Part shown: positions 11,029 through 18,828 of the stretch, in pieces | Layout: each line of letters opens with the position of its first letter | How positions within the stretch are numbered: the first letter of the stretch is position 1 | Assembly: GCA_027021385.1 (NCBI GenBank) | Contig: JALUUL010000070.1 | Location: 31,051-95,050 of the forward strand | DNA length: 64,000 bases | Source: Planctomycetota bacterium | GTDB lineage: Bacteria > Planctomycetota > UBA1135 > GCA-002748355 | Direction: 5' to 3' | The notes under the pieces: model-generated | Seen by the model: the letters and a program-made list of their open reading frames with translations, nothing else | Told to the model about the DNA's origin: nothing | Databases searched by the model: none | Program-made: the position numbers and the translations under genes

Positions 11029-11451
11029 TCAGCGCCCTCCCTTGAGCTTCTCGACGTCGTAGCTGCGCATGTTCAGATTCGTGATGTCGTCGTCGGTATC
11101 CTGGCTGCCGTCGGGACCGAAGCAGAGGACGCGAATCTTGATGTTGCCCTCGCCCTCCTCGATCACGTATTCGTTGCCCCAGGGGTCCTTGGGGACCTCG
11201 CTGAGCTTCAGGTACTGTTCATCGATCAGTTCCTGGACGCTTTCGGGGACGCGGCCGTTCTTCAGGTAGAAACGTTCCGAGGCCTCGGAGATCTGGTTCA
11301 AGTCGTTCTTGACCGCGTTCAACTTCGCGGTGTCCGTTTCTCCGAGGACGTTCTGGGCGACGAGGGTCGCCATGATGCCGATGATGATCACGACGACCAT
11401 GATCTCGACGAGGGTGAAACCTCGTTGGCGTTTGCGGGTTCCGGTATTCAT
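11029..11451 (-). CDS. gspG: Type II secretion major pseudopilin GspG
   Basis: A 140-residue major pseudopilin that polymerises into the periplasmic pseudopilus. It has the short leader KRQRG, the methylation motif FTLVEIMVVVIIIGIMATLV, and the GspG signature VPKDPWGNEYV followed by the calcium-loop region GPDGSQDTDDDITN near the C-terminus. The length is normal for the family. It is the first of the pseudopilin block and is separated from gspF by 111 bases, so it may have its own promoter or processing site. Confidence 0.95.
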   Translation of the reverse strand: MNTGTRKRQRGFTLVEIMVVVIIIGIMATLVAQNVLGETDTAKLNAVKNDLNQISEASERFYLKNGRVPESVQELIDEQYLKLSEVPKDPWGNEYVIEEGEGNIKIRVLCFGPDGSQDTDDDITNLNMRSYDVEKLKGGR

Positions 11452-11562
11452 GTTTCCTGCGTTTCCTGGACCAATGAGCTATCCCGAGACAGGACATTCT
11501 ACCCCCGACGGCCCTTGGACGGGGGCGTTCCAGGACTATTCCCTCCCATGCCCCGCCGGAGA
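11452..11562 (-). promoter_or_regulatory. Intergenic region between gspF and gspG
   Basis: The only gap above 20 bases inside the secretion operon. Read on the minus strand it contains a C5G/CG5 inverted repeat (11511-11533 on plus) followed by a -10-like TAGAAT (11495-11500) inside a GGGGGTAGAAT context also seen before rpsA. Two AGGAAAC elements precede the gspG start. The -35 is not recognisable. It could be a weak terminator plus an internal promoter that boosts the abundant pseudopilin. Confidence 0.35.
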
Positions 11563-12795
11563 TCAGGCCATTTTCTGGACCTGGAGCAGGGGGAGGATGA
11601 TCGAGATGATGATTCCCGCGACGACGGCGGCGAGGACGACGATGATCAGGGGTTCGAGAACCGTCGTCAGCTTCTGGGTCGCGAGGTCCACTTCCTCCTC
11701 GTAGGTGTCCGCGATCTGTTCGAGGACTTCCTCGAGATTCCCGGCCTGTTCCCCGACGGAGACCATGTAGGACACGATCGGAGGGAAGATCTTGGCGTGC
11801 CTCATCGGGGTCGCGATGTCCGCCCCCTCGAGGATGTGGTCATGGACCTTCTGGAGGGCGTCCGCGAGGACCTGGTTCCCGAGGGTCTCCTTCGTGACCT
11901 GGATGGCCTGGATGGCCGGGACGCCGGAACGCAGGAGTGTCGCCAAGGTGGTGGCGAAGCGTCCGACCGTCTGCTTGAGCATCAGGTCCCCGAAGACCGG
12001 GACCTTGAGCTTGAAGCCGTCCCAGAGGAGACGTCCCTTCGGATGACGGAGGACCCAGTTGAAGGAGAGGGAGAGGAGGATGATCCCGACGCAGACGGCC
12101 CACCACCAATGGACGAAGAAATCGCTGACGGAAATCAGGATCTGGGTCGGCAGGGGCAGCTTCTGCCCCCTCGAGATCATCATCTGGGAGATCTTTGGGA
12201 CGACGAAGGTCATCAGGATGGCGACGACGAGGATCCCGATGAGGATCATGATCGTCGGGTAGACCATCGCGGCGCCGACCTTGTTGCGAAGGCGGCTTTG
12301 AGCAAGGAGATACTCGGCGAGCTTGGCGAGAACCCGATCGAGGGCGCCGGAGGCCTCCCCGGCCTTGACCATGGCCGAGTAGAGTTCGGTGAAGTATGCG
12401 GGATGCATCGCCACGGCGTCCCCGAAGGCCATGCCCTGCGTGACCCGCTCGCGGATGTCCCGGAAGACGGATTCCATCTGGCGGTCCGGCGCCTGTTCGA
12501 CGACGGCGCGCAGTGCCTCCGCCAATGGGATACCTGCTCCCAGGAGGGAGGCGAGTTGCCGGGTGACGGCACTGACCTGTTCGGTGCGCTTCTTGTTAGG
12601 GGTCGTGACCCCCTGGAGCCTCCGGAGGCGGGAGCTGAAGAGTTCTCGCCTCCCGCTCCGGGCCTCCTGGATTTCGGTGACGAGGAGGTCCTTCTTACGG
12701 AGCTTCGTGCGGGCGTCCTTCGGGGAGTCTGCGTCGACGATCCCTGAGGATCGTTTCCCCTCCGTGTCCAGGGCCTTGTAGGAGTAGATCGGCAT
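11563..12795 (-). CDS. gspF: Type II secretion inner-membrane platform protein GspF
   Basis: A 410-residue integral membrane protein of the GspF/PilC family. It begins MPIYSYKALDTEGKRSSGIV, the usual N-terminus of the family. Two T2SSF domains (about residues 70-195 and 275-395) each end in membrane helices (YPTIMILIGILVVAILMTFVV; PLIIVVLAAVVAGIIISIIL). GspF couples the cytoplasmic ATPase GspE to pseudopilus assembly. It is nine bases from gspE. Confidence 0.96.
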   Translation of the reverse strand: MPIYSYKALDTEGKRSSGIVDADSPKDARTKLRKKDLLVTEIQEARSGRRELFSSRLRRLQGVTTPNKKRTEQVSAVTRQLASLLGAGIPLAEALRAVVEQAPDRQMESVFRDIRERVTQGMAFGDAVAMHPAYFTELYSAMVKAGEASGALDRVLAKLAEYLLAQSRLRNKVGAAMVYPTIMILIGILVVAILMTFVVPKISQMMISRGQKLPLPTQILISVSDFFVHWWWAVCVGIILLSLSFNWVLRHPKGRLLWDGFKLKVPVFGDLMLKQTVGRFATTLATLLRSGVPAIQAIQVTKETLGNQVLADALQKVHDHILEGADIATPMRHAKIFPPIVSYMVSVGEQAGNLEEVLEQIADTYEEEVDLATQKLTTVLEPLIIVVLAAVVAGIIISIILPLLQVQKMA

Positions 12796-12804
12796 CCCTT
12801 CGGA

Positions 12805-14514
12805 TCAGACGATGTCCATCTGGGTCACCCGTAGAACCTCTCCGGGCGTCGTCATGCCCGAGAGGAGCTTTTCGATCCCGTCCATCCGGAGGGTCTTGAG
12901 GCCGCGCTGGATCGCCCCACGCTTGATGTCCGTCGCCGAGGCGCGCTCGACGATCTGGTGCTGGATGTGCTCGTCGATCGGCAGCATCTCGTAGATCGCG
13001 GTCCGACCCTGGAACCCTGAATGGAAGCATTCGTCGCAGCCCATGCCCTTCCAGATCTTCCCCTCCGGAAAACGGTCCCGGTCGAGTCCGAGTTCCTCGA
13101 TCTGGAAGCTGACCTTCTCGTCGGGAGGGACGAGTTCCTTGCAATGGGGGCAGATCAACCGGACGAGGCGCTGGGCGACGACTAGGAGAAGCGAACTCGA
13201 GACCAGGTAGGGTTCGATGTCGATGTCGATGAGCCTCGTGACCGTCGAGGCCGAATCGTTCGTGTGCACGGTCGAAAAGACGAGGTGTCCGGTGAGGGCG
13301 GCGCGGATCGCGATCTCCGCCGTTTCGGTGTCCCGGACCTCCCCGACCATCATGACGTCGGGGTCCTGTCGCAGGAAGGAACGCAGGCCCGCGGCGAAGG
13401 TCAGGCCCTTCTTTGTGTTGACCTGGACCTGGCTGATGCCGGCGAGGTTGTACTCGATCGGATCCTCGATCGTCAGGATGTTCTTTTCGGTCGAGTCCTG
13501 TTCGGTCAGGGCGGCGTAAAGGGTCGTCGTCTTCCCCGAACCCGTCGGGCCGGTGACGAAGATCATCCCGTGGGAATAGCTCAGGTATCTCCGGAAGATC
13601 TTGAGATTCTCCTCGCTCAGTCCGATCTCGTGGAGCCGGAAGACCTTTGCGGTTTTGTCGAGGATCCGGAAGACGATCCTCTCCCCGTAGTTCACCGGCA
13701 CGGTCGAGATGCGGACGTCGACGTCCCCGTCGCCGATGCGGATGCTCGCCCGGCCGTCCTGGGGAAGCCTGCGTTCAGCGATGTCCATCTTCCCCATGAC
13801 CTTGACGCGGGAGGTGATGGCCTCCTGGGCCTTCTTCGGGATGGCCTCCATGTCGTAAAGGATGCCGTCGATCCTCATCCGGACTTGCAGATGGTCGGGG
13901 AAGGGCTGCAGATGGATGTCGGAGGCCCGGAGCTTCAAGGCCTGGAACAGCAGCATGTTGACGAGTTTGATGATCGGGGCCTTGTTCGCGACGTCGAGGA
14001 GGTCCTCGGACTCCTCGATCTCCGTCGCGAGACCCATAATGTCCTCTTCCTCGATGTCGTCGAGGGCCTCGTCCACGCCGTCGGCCTTGTGCCGGTAGGC
14101 CCGATTGATCAGGTTCGTGATCTCCTGCTTGGGGGCCAGGACGGGTTCGACCTCGGATTCGAGGAGCGAGGCTAATTCGTCCATCGGCTGGACGTCGAGG
14201 GGTGTGCAGGTCGCGACCTCGACCACGCCGTTGCGCCGCCCGACCGCGATCAGGTTGTGGGTGCGGGCGAACTGCACCGGCACGACCTGGATGAAGGCCT
14301 CGGGAACCTTGGAGCCGGTGAGGTTCGGGTTCTTCGGAATCCCGAGATACTCCGAGAGGAAATCCAGGACCTTCGCCTCGGGCAGGAGATTTCTCGTTAC
14401 GAGGACCCGGTCGAGGGTCTGGCCGGAATTACGTTCCGCCTCGAGGGCCTCCTCGATCTGGGCCGGGGTCAAGCCGGCCTTGCGGAGCATCGTGATCTTC
14501 AGTCGGTCGGTCAT
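12805..14514 (-). CDS. gspE: Type II secretion ATPase GspE
   Basis: A 569-residue secretion ATPase. It has an N-terminal MshEN/T2SSE_N domain (residues 1-150), Walker A GPTGSGKTTTLYAAL near residue 325, the Asp box ILTIEDPIEY, Walker B VGEVRDTETAEIA, the His box GHLVFSTVHTNDSAST, and a zinc-binding tetracysteine segment (CPHC near 453, CDEC near 493). It powers pseudopilin extraction with GspF. The length and all motifs fit the family. Downstream of gspD by 16 bases. Confidence 0.97.
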   Translation of the reverse strand: MTDRLKITMLRKAGLTPAQIEEALEAERNSGQTLDRVLVTRNLLPEAKVLDFLSEYLGIPKNPNLTGSKVPEAFIQVVPVQFARTHNLIAVGRRNGVVEVATCTPLDVQPMDELASLLESEVEPVLAPKQEITNLINRAYRHKADGVDEALDDIEEEDIMGLATEIEESEDLLDVANKAPIIKLVNMLLFQALKLRASDIHLQPFPDHLQVRMRIDGILYDMEAIPKKAQEAITSRVKVMGKMDIAERRLPQDGRASIRIGDGDVDVRISTVPVNYGERIVFRILDKTAKVFRLHEIGLSEENLKIFRRYLSYSHGMIFVTGPTGSGKTTTLYAALTEQDSTEKNILTIEDPIEYNLAGISQVQVNTKKGLTFAAGLRSFLRQDPDVMMVGEVRDTETAEIAIRAALTGHLVFSTVHTNDSASTVTRLIDIDIEPYLVSSSLLLVVAQRLVRLICPHCKELVPPDEKVSFQIEELGLDRDRFPEGKIWKGMGCDECFHSGFQGRTAIYEMLPIDEHIQHQIVERASATDIKRGAIQRGLKTLRMDGIEKLLSGMTTPGEVLRVTQMDIV

Positions 14515-14530
14515 CGTCGAGCGGGATGCA

Positions 14531-16843
14531 TCAGCGGCCTTCGCCCCCTCCCTCCTTCGCCTTGGCTCTCGCCTCGGCCTCCATCCGGGCCTTCTGCGTC
14601 TCGTCGGGCTCGCTCTCTCCGGAGGGCGGGCGCTCGTAGGCCGGGATATCGAATCCGCCGATCCGGTCCAGGTCCTCGATCGTGGTTTCGGGATCGTCGA
14701 GCCGGATCTCGTCCCTGCCTTTCCAGCTGGGATCGATGATCTTGAGCCTCTGGTGTCCTATGTACTTCGCTGCTTCGAGCTTCTTCAGGAACGTGAGCTT
14801 CGCGAGATCGGAGAAATCTTCCGCCTGGAGAATGTGGGGGGTCAGGAAGAAGTAGAGGTTCGTCTTGCGCTTCGTCGTTTCCGTGCTCCGGAAAAGGGCG
14901 CCGAGAATCGGAAGGTCCTTCAAGAAAGGGATCCCATCGTTCGTTTCGCTCGACTGATCCTCGATGACGCCGCCGAAGACCATCGTGTTTCCCGAAGGCA
15001 TCGTGACCGAGGTCTGGATCTTCCGGACCGTCTTCGGAGGGGGCACGGCCGAAGTGGAATCGAAGTTTCCGGTGAACTTGGAGACTTCGAGCTTGATGTT
15101 GAGCTTCAAGTAGTTCCCCTCCGAGATCGAAGGGCTGATCGAGAGATCGATGCCCGCGTCCTGGAACCCGCTGAAGTTCGTCGAGGTTGTGACGTTCCCG
15201 GTCTGGGATTCCGTGGTCGGGAAGGACTCTTTGCTCTGGACGATGGCGTCCTCGTTGTTGTTGACGAGGACGGAGGGGATCGAGAGCACGTTGGCCGTCG
15301 TGTCCGACTTGAGGGCGTTGACTACGAGGGGAATTGCGAAATCCCCGCTCGTGATGATCCCCCCCGTGAACCCCTGGAGGGGGTTTTCGAAGTCCGGGAG
15401 CCTCGTGTCGGGTAGTCCGTTCCCGTCGGTGTCGTCGAAGGTCGTCAGTCCGTGGGATGTGAAGGCGAAGGGCCTCGTGAAGTTGTCCCCTCCGAGGTCC
15501 AGGAGTCCGAGTTCCATCCCGAGCTTGTCGATGTCCTGGGTCGCGAGTTCTATCAGAGCGGTCTCGATCAGGACCTGGGGCTGTCGGATGTCGATCTGCC
15601 GGATCAACTCCTTGATCTTCTCGAATTGGGTCTTCGTGGCGGCGATCAGGAGGGCGTTGCTCTTCTCGTCCTCGATGATGACGGGGGTCGGATCGCGGCG
15701 CGTCTGGGTGTTGCCTCCGGGGGCTCCACGCCCTCCGGCCTGCTGCTGCGCGGTCGTGGCCTGCCGGAGGAAGTTCTGCAAGGTCTCCCGCATCTCCTTC
15801 GCCAGCGTGTTCTTCAGGCGATAGACCCTGTAGTTGCCCTCGAAGTTCTGGATCTTCGTGTCGAGCTGGGCGACCATCGCCTCGATCTCCCGGATCTTCT
15901 TCTCATGGGCGTAGACGATCAGGGAGTCCTTGCTCGGATTCTCGAGGATCTTGACCGGGATCAGGTCTTCGGGGTTCACTCCCCCCCCCTGGGCGGCGGG
16001 TTGGGCGGGGCGGCCGGTCCGGTCGTTGATCAGTTCATCGAGGATCGGCTTGATGTCCTCGGTCGAGTTGTATTGGAGGCGGATCGTCCGGAGGGAGGCC
16101 TTGGGCAGTTCCTCCTTGATGTCGACGAGTTTCAGGAGCTGGTAGAGGGTGTAGACCGTCGGCGCGAAGCCCGTCAGCATGACGATCTTCTGGTTGCCCG
16201 ACCCGTCCCCGAGGGAGTAGAAGTTGTCCAGGGTCAGCGGGTCCTGGTAGAAGGCCCGCAGGTTGTTCGAGGCCATTGCGGCATTGATGTTCTTGAGCCG
16301 CATCGTCGTGACGATGTAGAGGCCGGTGCGGTCCTTGTACTGCTCGATCTCCTCCGGAGGAACGAACTTGGCACCCTTCTTGACCTCGTTCGCCTTGCCC
16401 TGGGAGAACTTGACGATCTGATAGAAGCGCCCTCCGGCATTTCCTCGAGGGATGCAGGCCCAGCCCTTGATGAAGAGGACGGTCTGAAAGAAGTCGAAGA
16501 AGTCCTCGACCTTGATCTTCAAGGTTCCGAGCAGTCGGATTTGGTTCTGGGGAGAGTCCGGCTGAAGGGTAGGGTCGCTTTCGACGTCGACGTAGAAGCT
16601 CTTGTTGGTGACTTTCTGGGCGAACTTGATGAACTGGAGGAAGGGGACTCCCTTCTCCTCGTCCACCGCGAAAATGACCTCGTTCCCGACGATGCGGATC
16701 TTCTCCTGGCCGGTTCCGCCCCGGTTCCCGGCGGGCGGGTTTCCGGCCCCCTGGGAAGAAGCCGGGGCCGGGGTCACCGGGCCGAGGAGAGCCAGGGCCA
16801 GGATCCAGGGGATCCGACCTCCAAGGGGGTTCAGGATTCGCAC
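14531..16843 (-). CDS. gspD: Type II secretion secretin GspD
   Basis: A 770-residue outer-membrane secretin forming the export pore. The GTG at 16843 gives a signal peptide (RIPWILALALLGPVTPAPASSQ) and is preceded by a perfect AGGAGG. The longer frame back to 16963 lacks both. Three or more periplasmic N-domains follow, with repeated KIxxLIxQxD-type segments. The C-terminal secretin barrel contains VLSIPSVLVNNNEDAIV, the VTMPSGNTMVFGGVIEDQ block and GIPFLKDLPILGALFR. A Gly/Gln-rich linker lies in the middle. It is the first gene of the secretion operon, divergent from an antiporter gene. Confidence 0.95.
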   Translation of the reverse strand: MRILNPLGGRIPWILALALLGPVTPAPASSQGAGNPPAGNRGGTGQEKIRIVGNEVIFAVDEEKGVPFLQFIKFAQKVTNKSFYVDVESDPTLQPDSPQNQIRLLGTLKIKVEDFFDFFQTVLFIKGWACIPRGNAGGRFYQIVKFSQGKANEVKKGAKFVPPEEIEQYKDRTGLYIVTTMRLKNINAAMASNNLRAFYQDPLTLDNFYSLGDGSGNQKIVMLTGFAPTVYTLYQLLKLVDIKEELPKASLRTIRLQYNSTEDIKPILDELINDRTGRPAQPAAQGGGVNPEDLIPVKILENPSKDSLIVYAHEKKIREIEAMVAQLDTKIQNFEGNYRVYRLKNTLAKEMRETLQNFLRQATTAQQQAGGRGAPGGNTQTRRDPTPVIIEDEKSNALLIAATKTQFEKIKELIRQIDIRQPQVLIETALIELATQDIDKLGMELGLLDLGGDNFTRPFAFTSHGLTTFDDTDGNGLPDTRLPDFENPLQGFTGGIITSGDFAIPLVVNALKSDTTANVLSIPSVLVNNNEDAIVQSKESFPTTESQTGNVTTSTNFSGFQDAGIDLSISPSISEGNYLKLNIKLEVSKFTGNFDSTSAVPPPKTVRKIQTSVTMPSGNTMVFGGVIEDQSSETNDGIPFLKDLPILGALFRSTETTKRKTNLYFFLTPHILQAEDFSDLAKLTFLKKLEAAKYIGHQRLKIIDPSWKGRDEIRLDDPETTIEDLDRIGGFDIPAYERPPSGESEPDETQKARMEAEARAKAKEGGGEGR

Positions 16844-16854
16844 CGTGCTTCCAA

Positions 16855-16860
16855 CCTCCT
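16855..16860 (-). promoter_or_regulatory. Shine-Dalgarno AGGAGG that fixes the gspD start
   Basis: On the minus strand AGGAGG is followed by 11 bases and a GTG at 16843. It supports the GTG start with an adjacent signal peptide over the upstream ATG at 16963. Confidence 0.7.
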
Positions 16861-17028
16861 GATTGCGGGCGCCCGAGCCCGGGTCTGTCGATCCGTCCGG
16901 TCCACCCGGAACGGAGCCGGCTCGGACGGGAAGGCCCGACGTTTTATTCCCCCGAGCCCGCAAATGGAACCTGGAACCGGACTAAGGGCTTTCCGCATCC
17001 TTTCCCGAAAAGGGTTTGTTCCCTCGCC

Positions 17029-17056
17029 GGAGGGCGCTATCCATGCGGATGCGTGC
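17029..17056 (+). promoter_or_regulatory. Possible promoter for the antiporter gene
   Basis: TTGTTC, a 16-base spacer and TATCCA, ending about 35 bases before the chosen GTG. Position and spacing fit a sigma-70-type promoter, but the match is modest. The 244-base region between gspD and the antiporter must carry promoters for both directions. Confidence 0.3.
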
Positions 17057-17087
17057 CCTCCTACCACGGGTGAAAGGAGCGAATGCC

Positions 17088-18782
17088 GTGACCCTGCTCC
17101 GATCGAGGTTCCCCCTCTTCGGGTGGTTTCTTTGTCTCTTCCTCGTTGCGATACCGGCCGTCCTGGAGGCGGCGGTTCCCTCGGCCGCCGGGCCGTCGGG
17201 CCCGTTCTTTCGAGCGGGGGCCTCATCCGGGATGGGGAGGGGACTCCGGGGGGGCGTTCCCGAGGCGGATGCAGTCGCGGAAGACCCGGGCCTCGAGGGG
17301 CGGCAGGGGGAAGTTCCCCATGAATCGGGTTCCCCCGGGGGGCAGGGCGGCGGAGCGAAGGAGGATGGGGCGCACGCGGAGGGCGGAGGGGTCCATGAGG
17401 GGGGAGGGGCGGCCTCCCATGAGCCCTGGAATCCACCGGTCTGGGCGGTCCTTCCCTTCATCCTGATGCTGCTCTGCATTGCGGTCATCCCGTTGATCAA
17501 CAACCACTGGTGGGAGAACGACCGGAATCGAGGCCTGATCAGCCTCCTCCTCGGGCTGCCGACGGTCCTCTACACCTGGCAGGCGACCGAGGGTTTCTAC
17601 CTGATCAACCACACTCTCGAGGAATACATCTCCTTCATCGTGCTCCTTGGATCGCTCTTCGTGATCTCGGGGGGGATCCTGATCACCGGGAACCTGAAGG
17701 GGACTCCCTGGGTGAATACGGCCTTCCTCGGGGTGGGGGGCCTTCTCGCCAGCTTCATCGGGACGACCGGAGCGGCGATGCTCCTGATCCGGCCGGTCCT
17801 CAGTACGAACAGCGAACGAAAGCACAAGCTCCACACCGTCATCTTTTTCATCTTCATCGTCTGCAACTGCGGGGGCTGCCTGACGCCGCTCGGAGACCCC
17901 CCTCTGTTCCTCGGTTACCTGAAGGGGGTCCCCTTCACCTGGACCTTCAGTCTCTACAAGGAATGGGCCTTCGTCCTCGGCTTCCTGCTCCTCGTCTACT
18001 TCCTTCTCGATTCGTTGCAATACAGGAAGGAAGAGAAGAAGGACATCCGTCTCGACATCGAGCACGAGAGGCCGCTCGTCATCCGAGGTGCCCACAACTT
18101 CCTTTTCCTTGCCGGGGTCGTCGCGGCCGTGGCGATGACGGAGGTCTTCTCCTTCGGAAGCCGGGAAGGCTTCATGATCCTGATGACCCTTTTCGCCTGG
18201 TTCACGACACGCCCCGAGTACCGGAAGGAGAACCATTTCACCTTCGCTCCGATCCGGGAGGTCGCCGTGGTCTTCATCGGGATCTTCGCGACTATGATCC
18301 CCGCCCTCGCACTCCTGCAGGCTCGGGGGGACCAGCTCGGGGTCACGGACACGACCCACTTCTTCTGGGTCACCGGGACCCTGTCCTCGTTCCTGGACAA
18401 TGCGCCGACCTACGTCTCCTTCCTCGCGTTGGCGAACGGGGTGACCGAGTGGCCGAAGGAATACTTAAGCGACGTGCTCCTCTTCGCGCAGGGGCACGGG
18501 GCGGAGATCCTCCCCTGGCCGGAGGCCCTGGCGCTGGGTAAGGAATGGGCCGCCCAGGGGGTGAACAACGTATTCCACGTGCCCGAACCGGTTCTGACCT
18601 CGATCTCGCTCGGGGCGGTCTTCATGGGGTCGATGACCTACATCGGAAACGGCCCTAACTTCATGGTCCGGGCGATCGCCGACCAGGCGGGGATCAAGAT
18701 GCCGAGCTTCTTCGGATACATCCTCTGGTCCGGGATCCTGCTCCTGCCGATTTTCTTCATCATGACCCAGATCTTCCTTTGA
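17088..18782 (+). CDS. NhaD/CitMHS-family sodium:proton antiporter
   Basis: A 564-residue membrane transporter. After a signal-like first helix there is a Gly/Glu/His-rich segment (about residues 40-105), then about eleven membrane helices. Typical segments are HTLEEYISFIVLLGSLFVISG, FIGTTGAAMLLIRPVL, CNCGGCLTPLGDPPLFLGYL and FLDNAPTYVSFLALA, all characteristic of NhaD-type Na+/H+ antiporters of the ion-transporter superfamily. The GTG at 17088 has AAAGGAG with an 8-base spacer, preferred over upstream ATGs at 17016 and 17043. It probably maintains sodium or pH balance. The long acidic/His insert before the core is unusual. Confidence 0.9.
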   Translation: MTLLRSRFPLFGWFLCLFLVAIPAVLEAAVPSAAGPSGPFFRAGASSGMGRGLRGGVPEADAVAEDPGLEGRQGEVPHESGSPGGQGGGAKEDGAHAEGGGVHEGGGAASHEPWNPPVWAVLPFILMLLCIAVIPLINNHWWENDRNRGLISLLLGLPTVLYTWQATEGFYLINHTLEEYISFIVLLGSLFVISGGILITGNLKGTPWVNTAFLGVGGLLASFIGTTGAAMLLIRPVLSTNSERKHKLHTVIFFIFIVCNCGGCLTPLGDPPLFLGYLKGVPFTWTFSLYKEWAFVLGFLLLVYFLLDSLQYRKEEKKDIRLDIEHERPLVIRGAHNFLFLAGVVAAVAMTEVFSFGSREGFMILMTLFAWFTTRPEYRKENHFTFAPIREVAVVFIGIFATMIPALALLQARGDQLGVTDTTHFFWVTGTLSSFLDNAPTYVSFLALANGVTEWPKEYLSDVLLFAQGHGAEILPWPEALALGKEWAAQGVNNVFHVPEPVLTSISLGAVFMGSMTYIGNGPNFMVRAIADQAGIKMPSFFGYILWSGILLLPIFFIMTQIFL

Positions 18783-18828
18783 GGCGCGCGGTCTCGCCGA
18801 GATCCGGAGGAGGGGGTAGAACCGGGGT

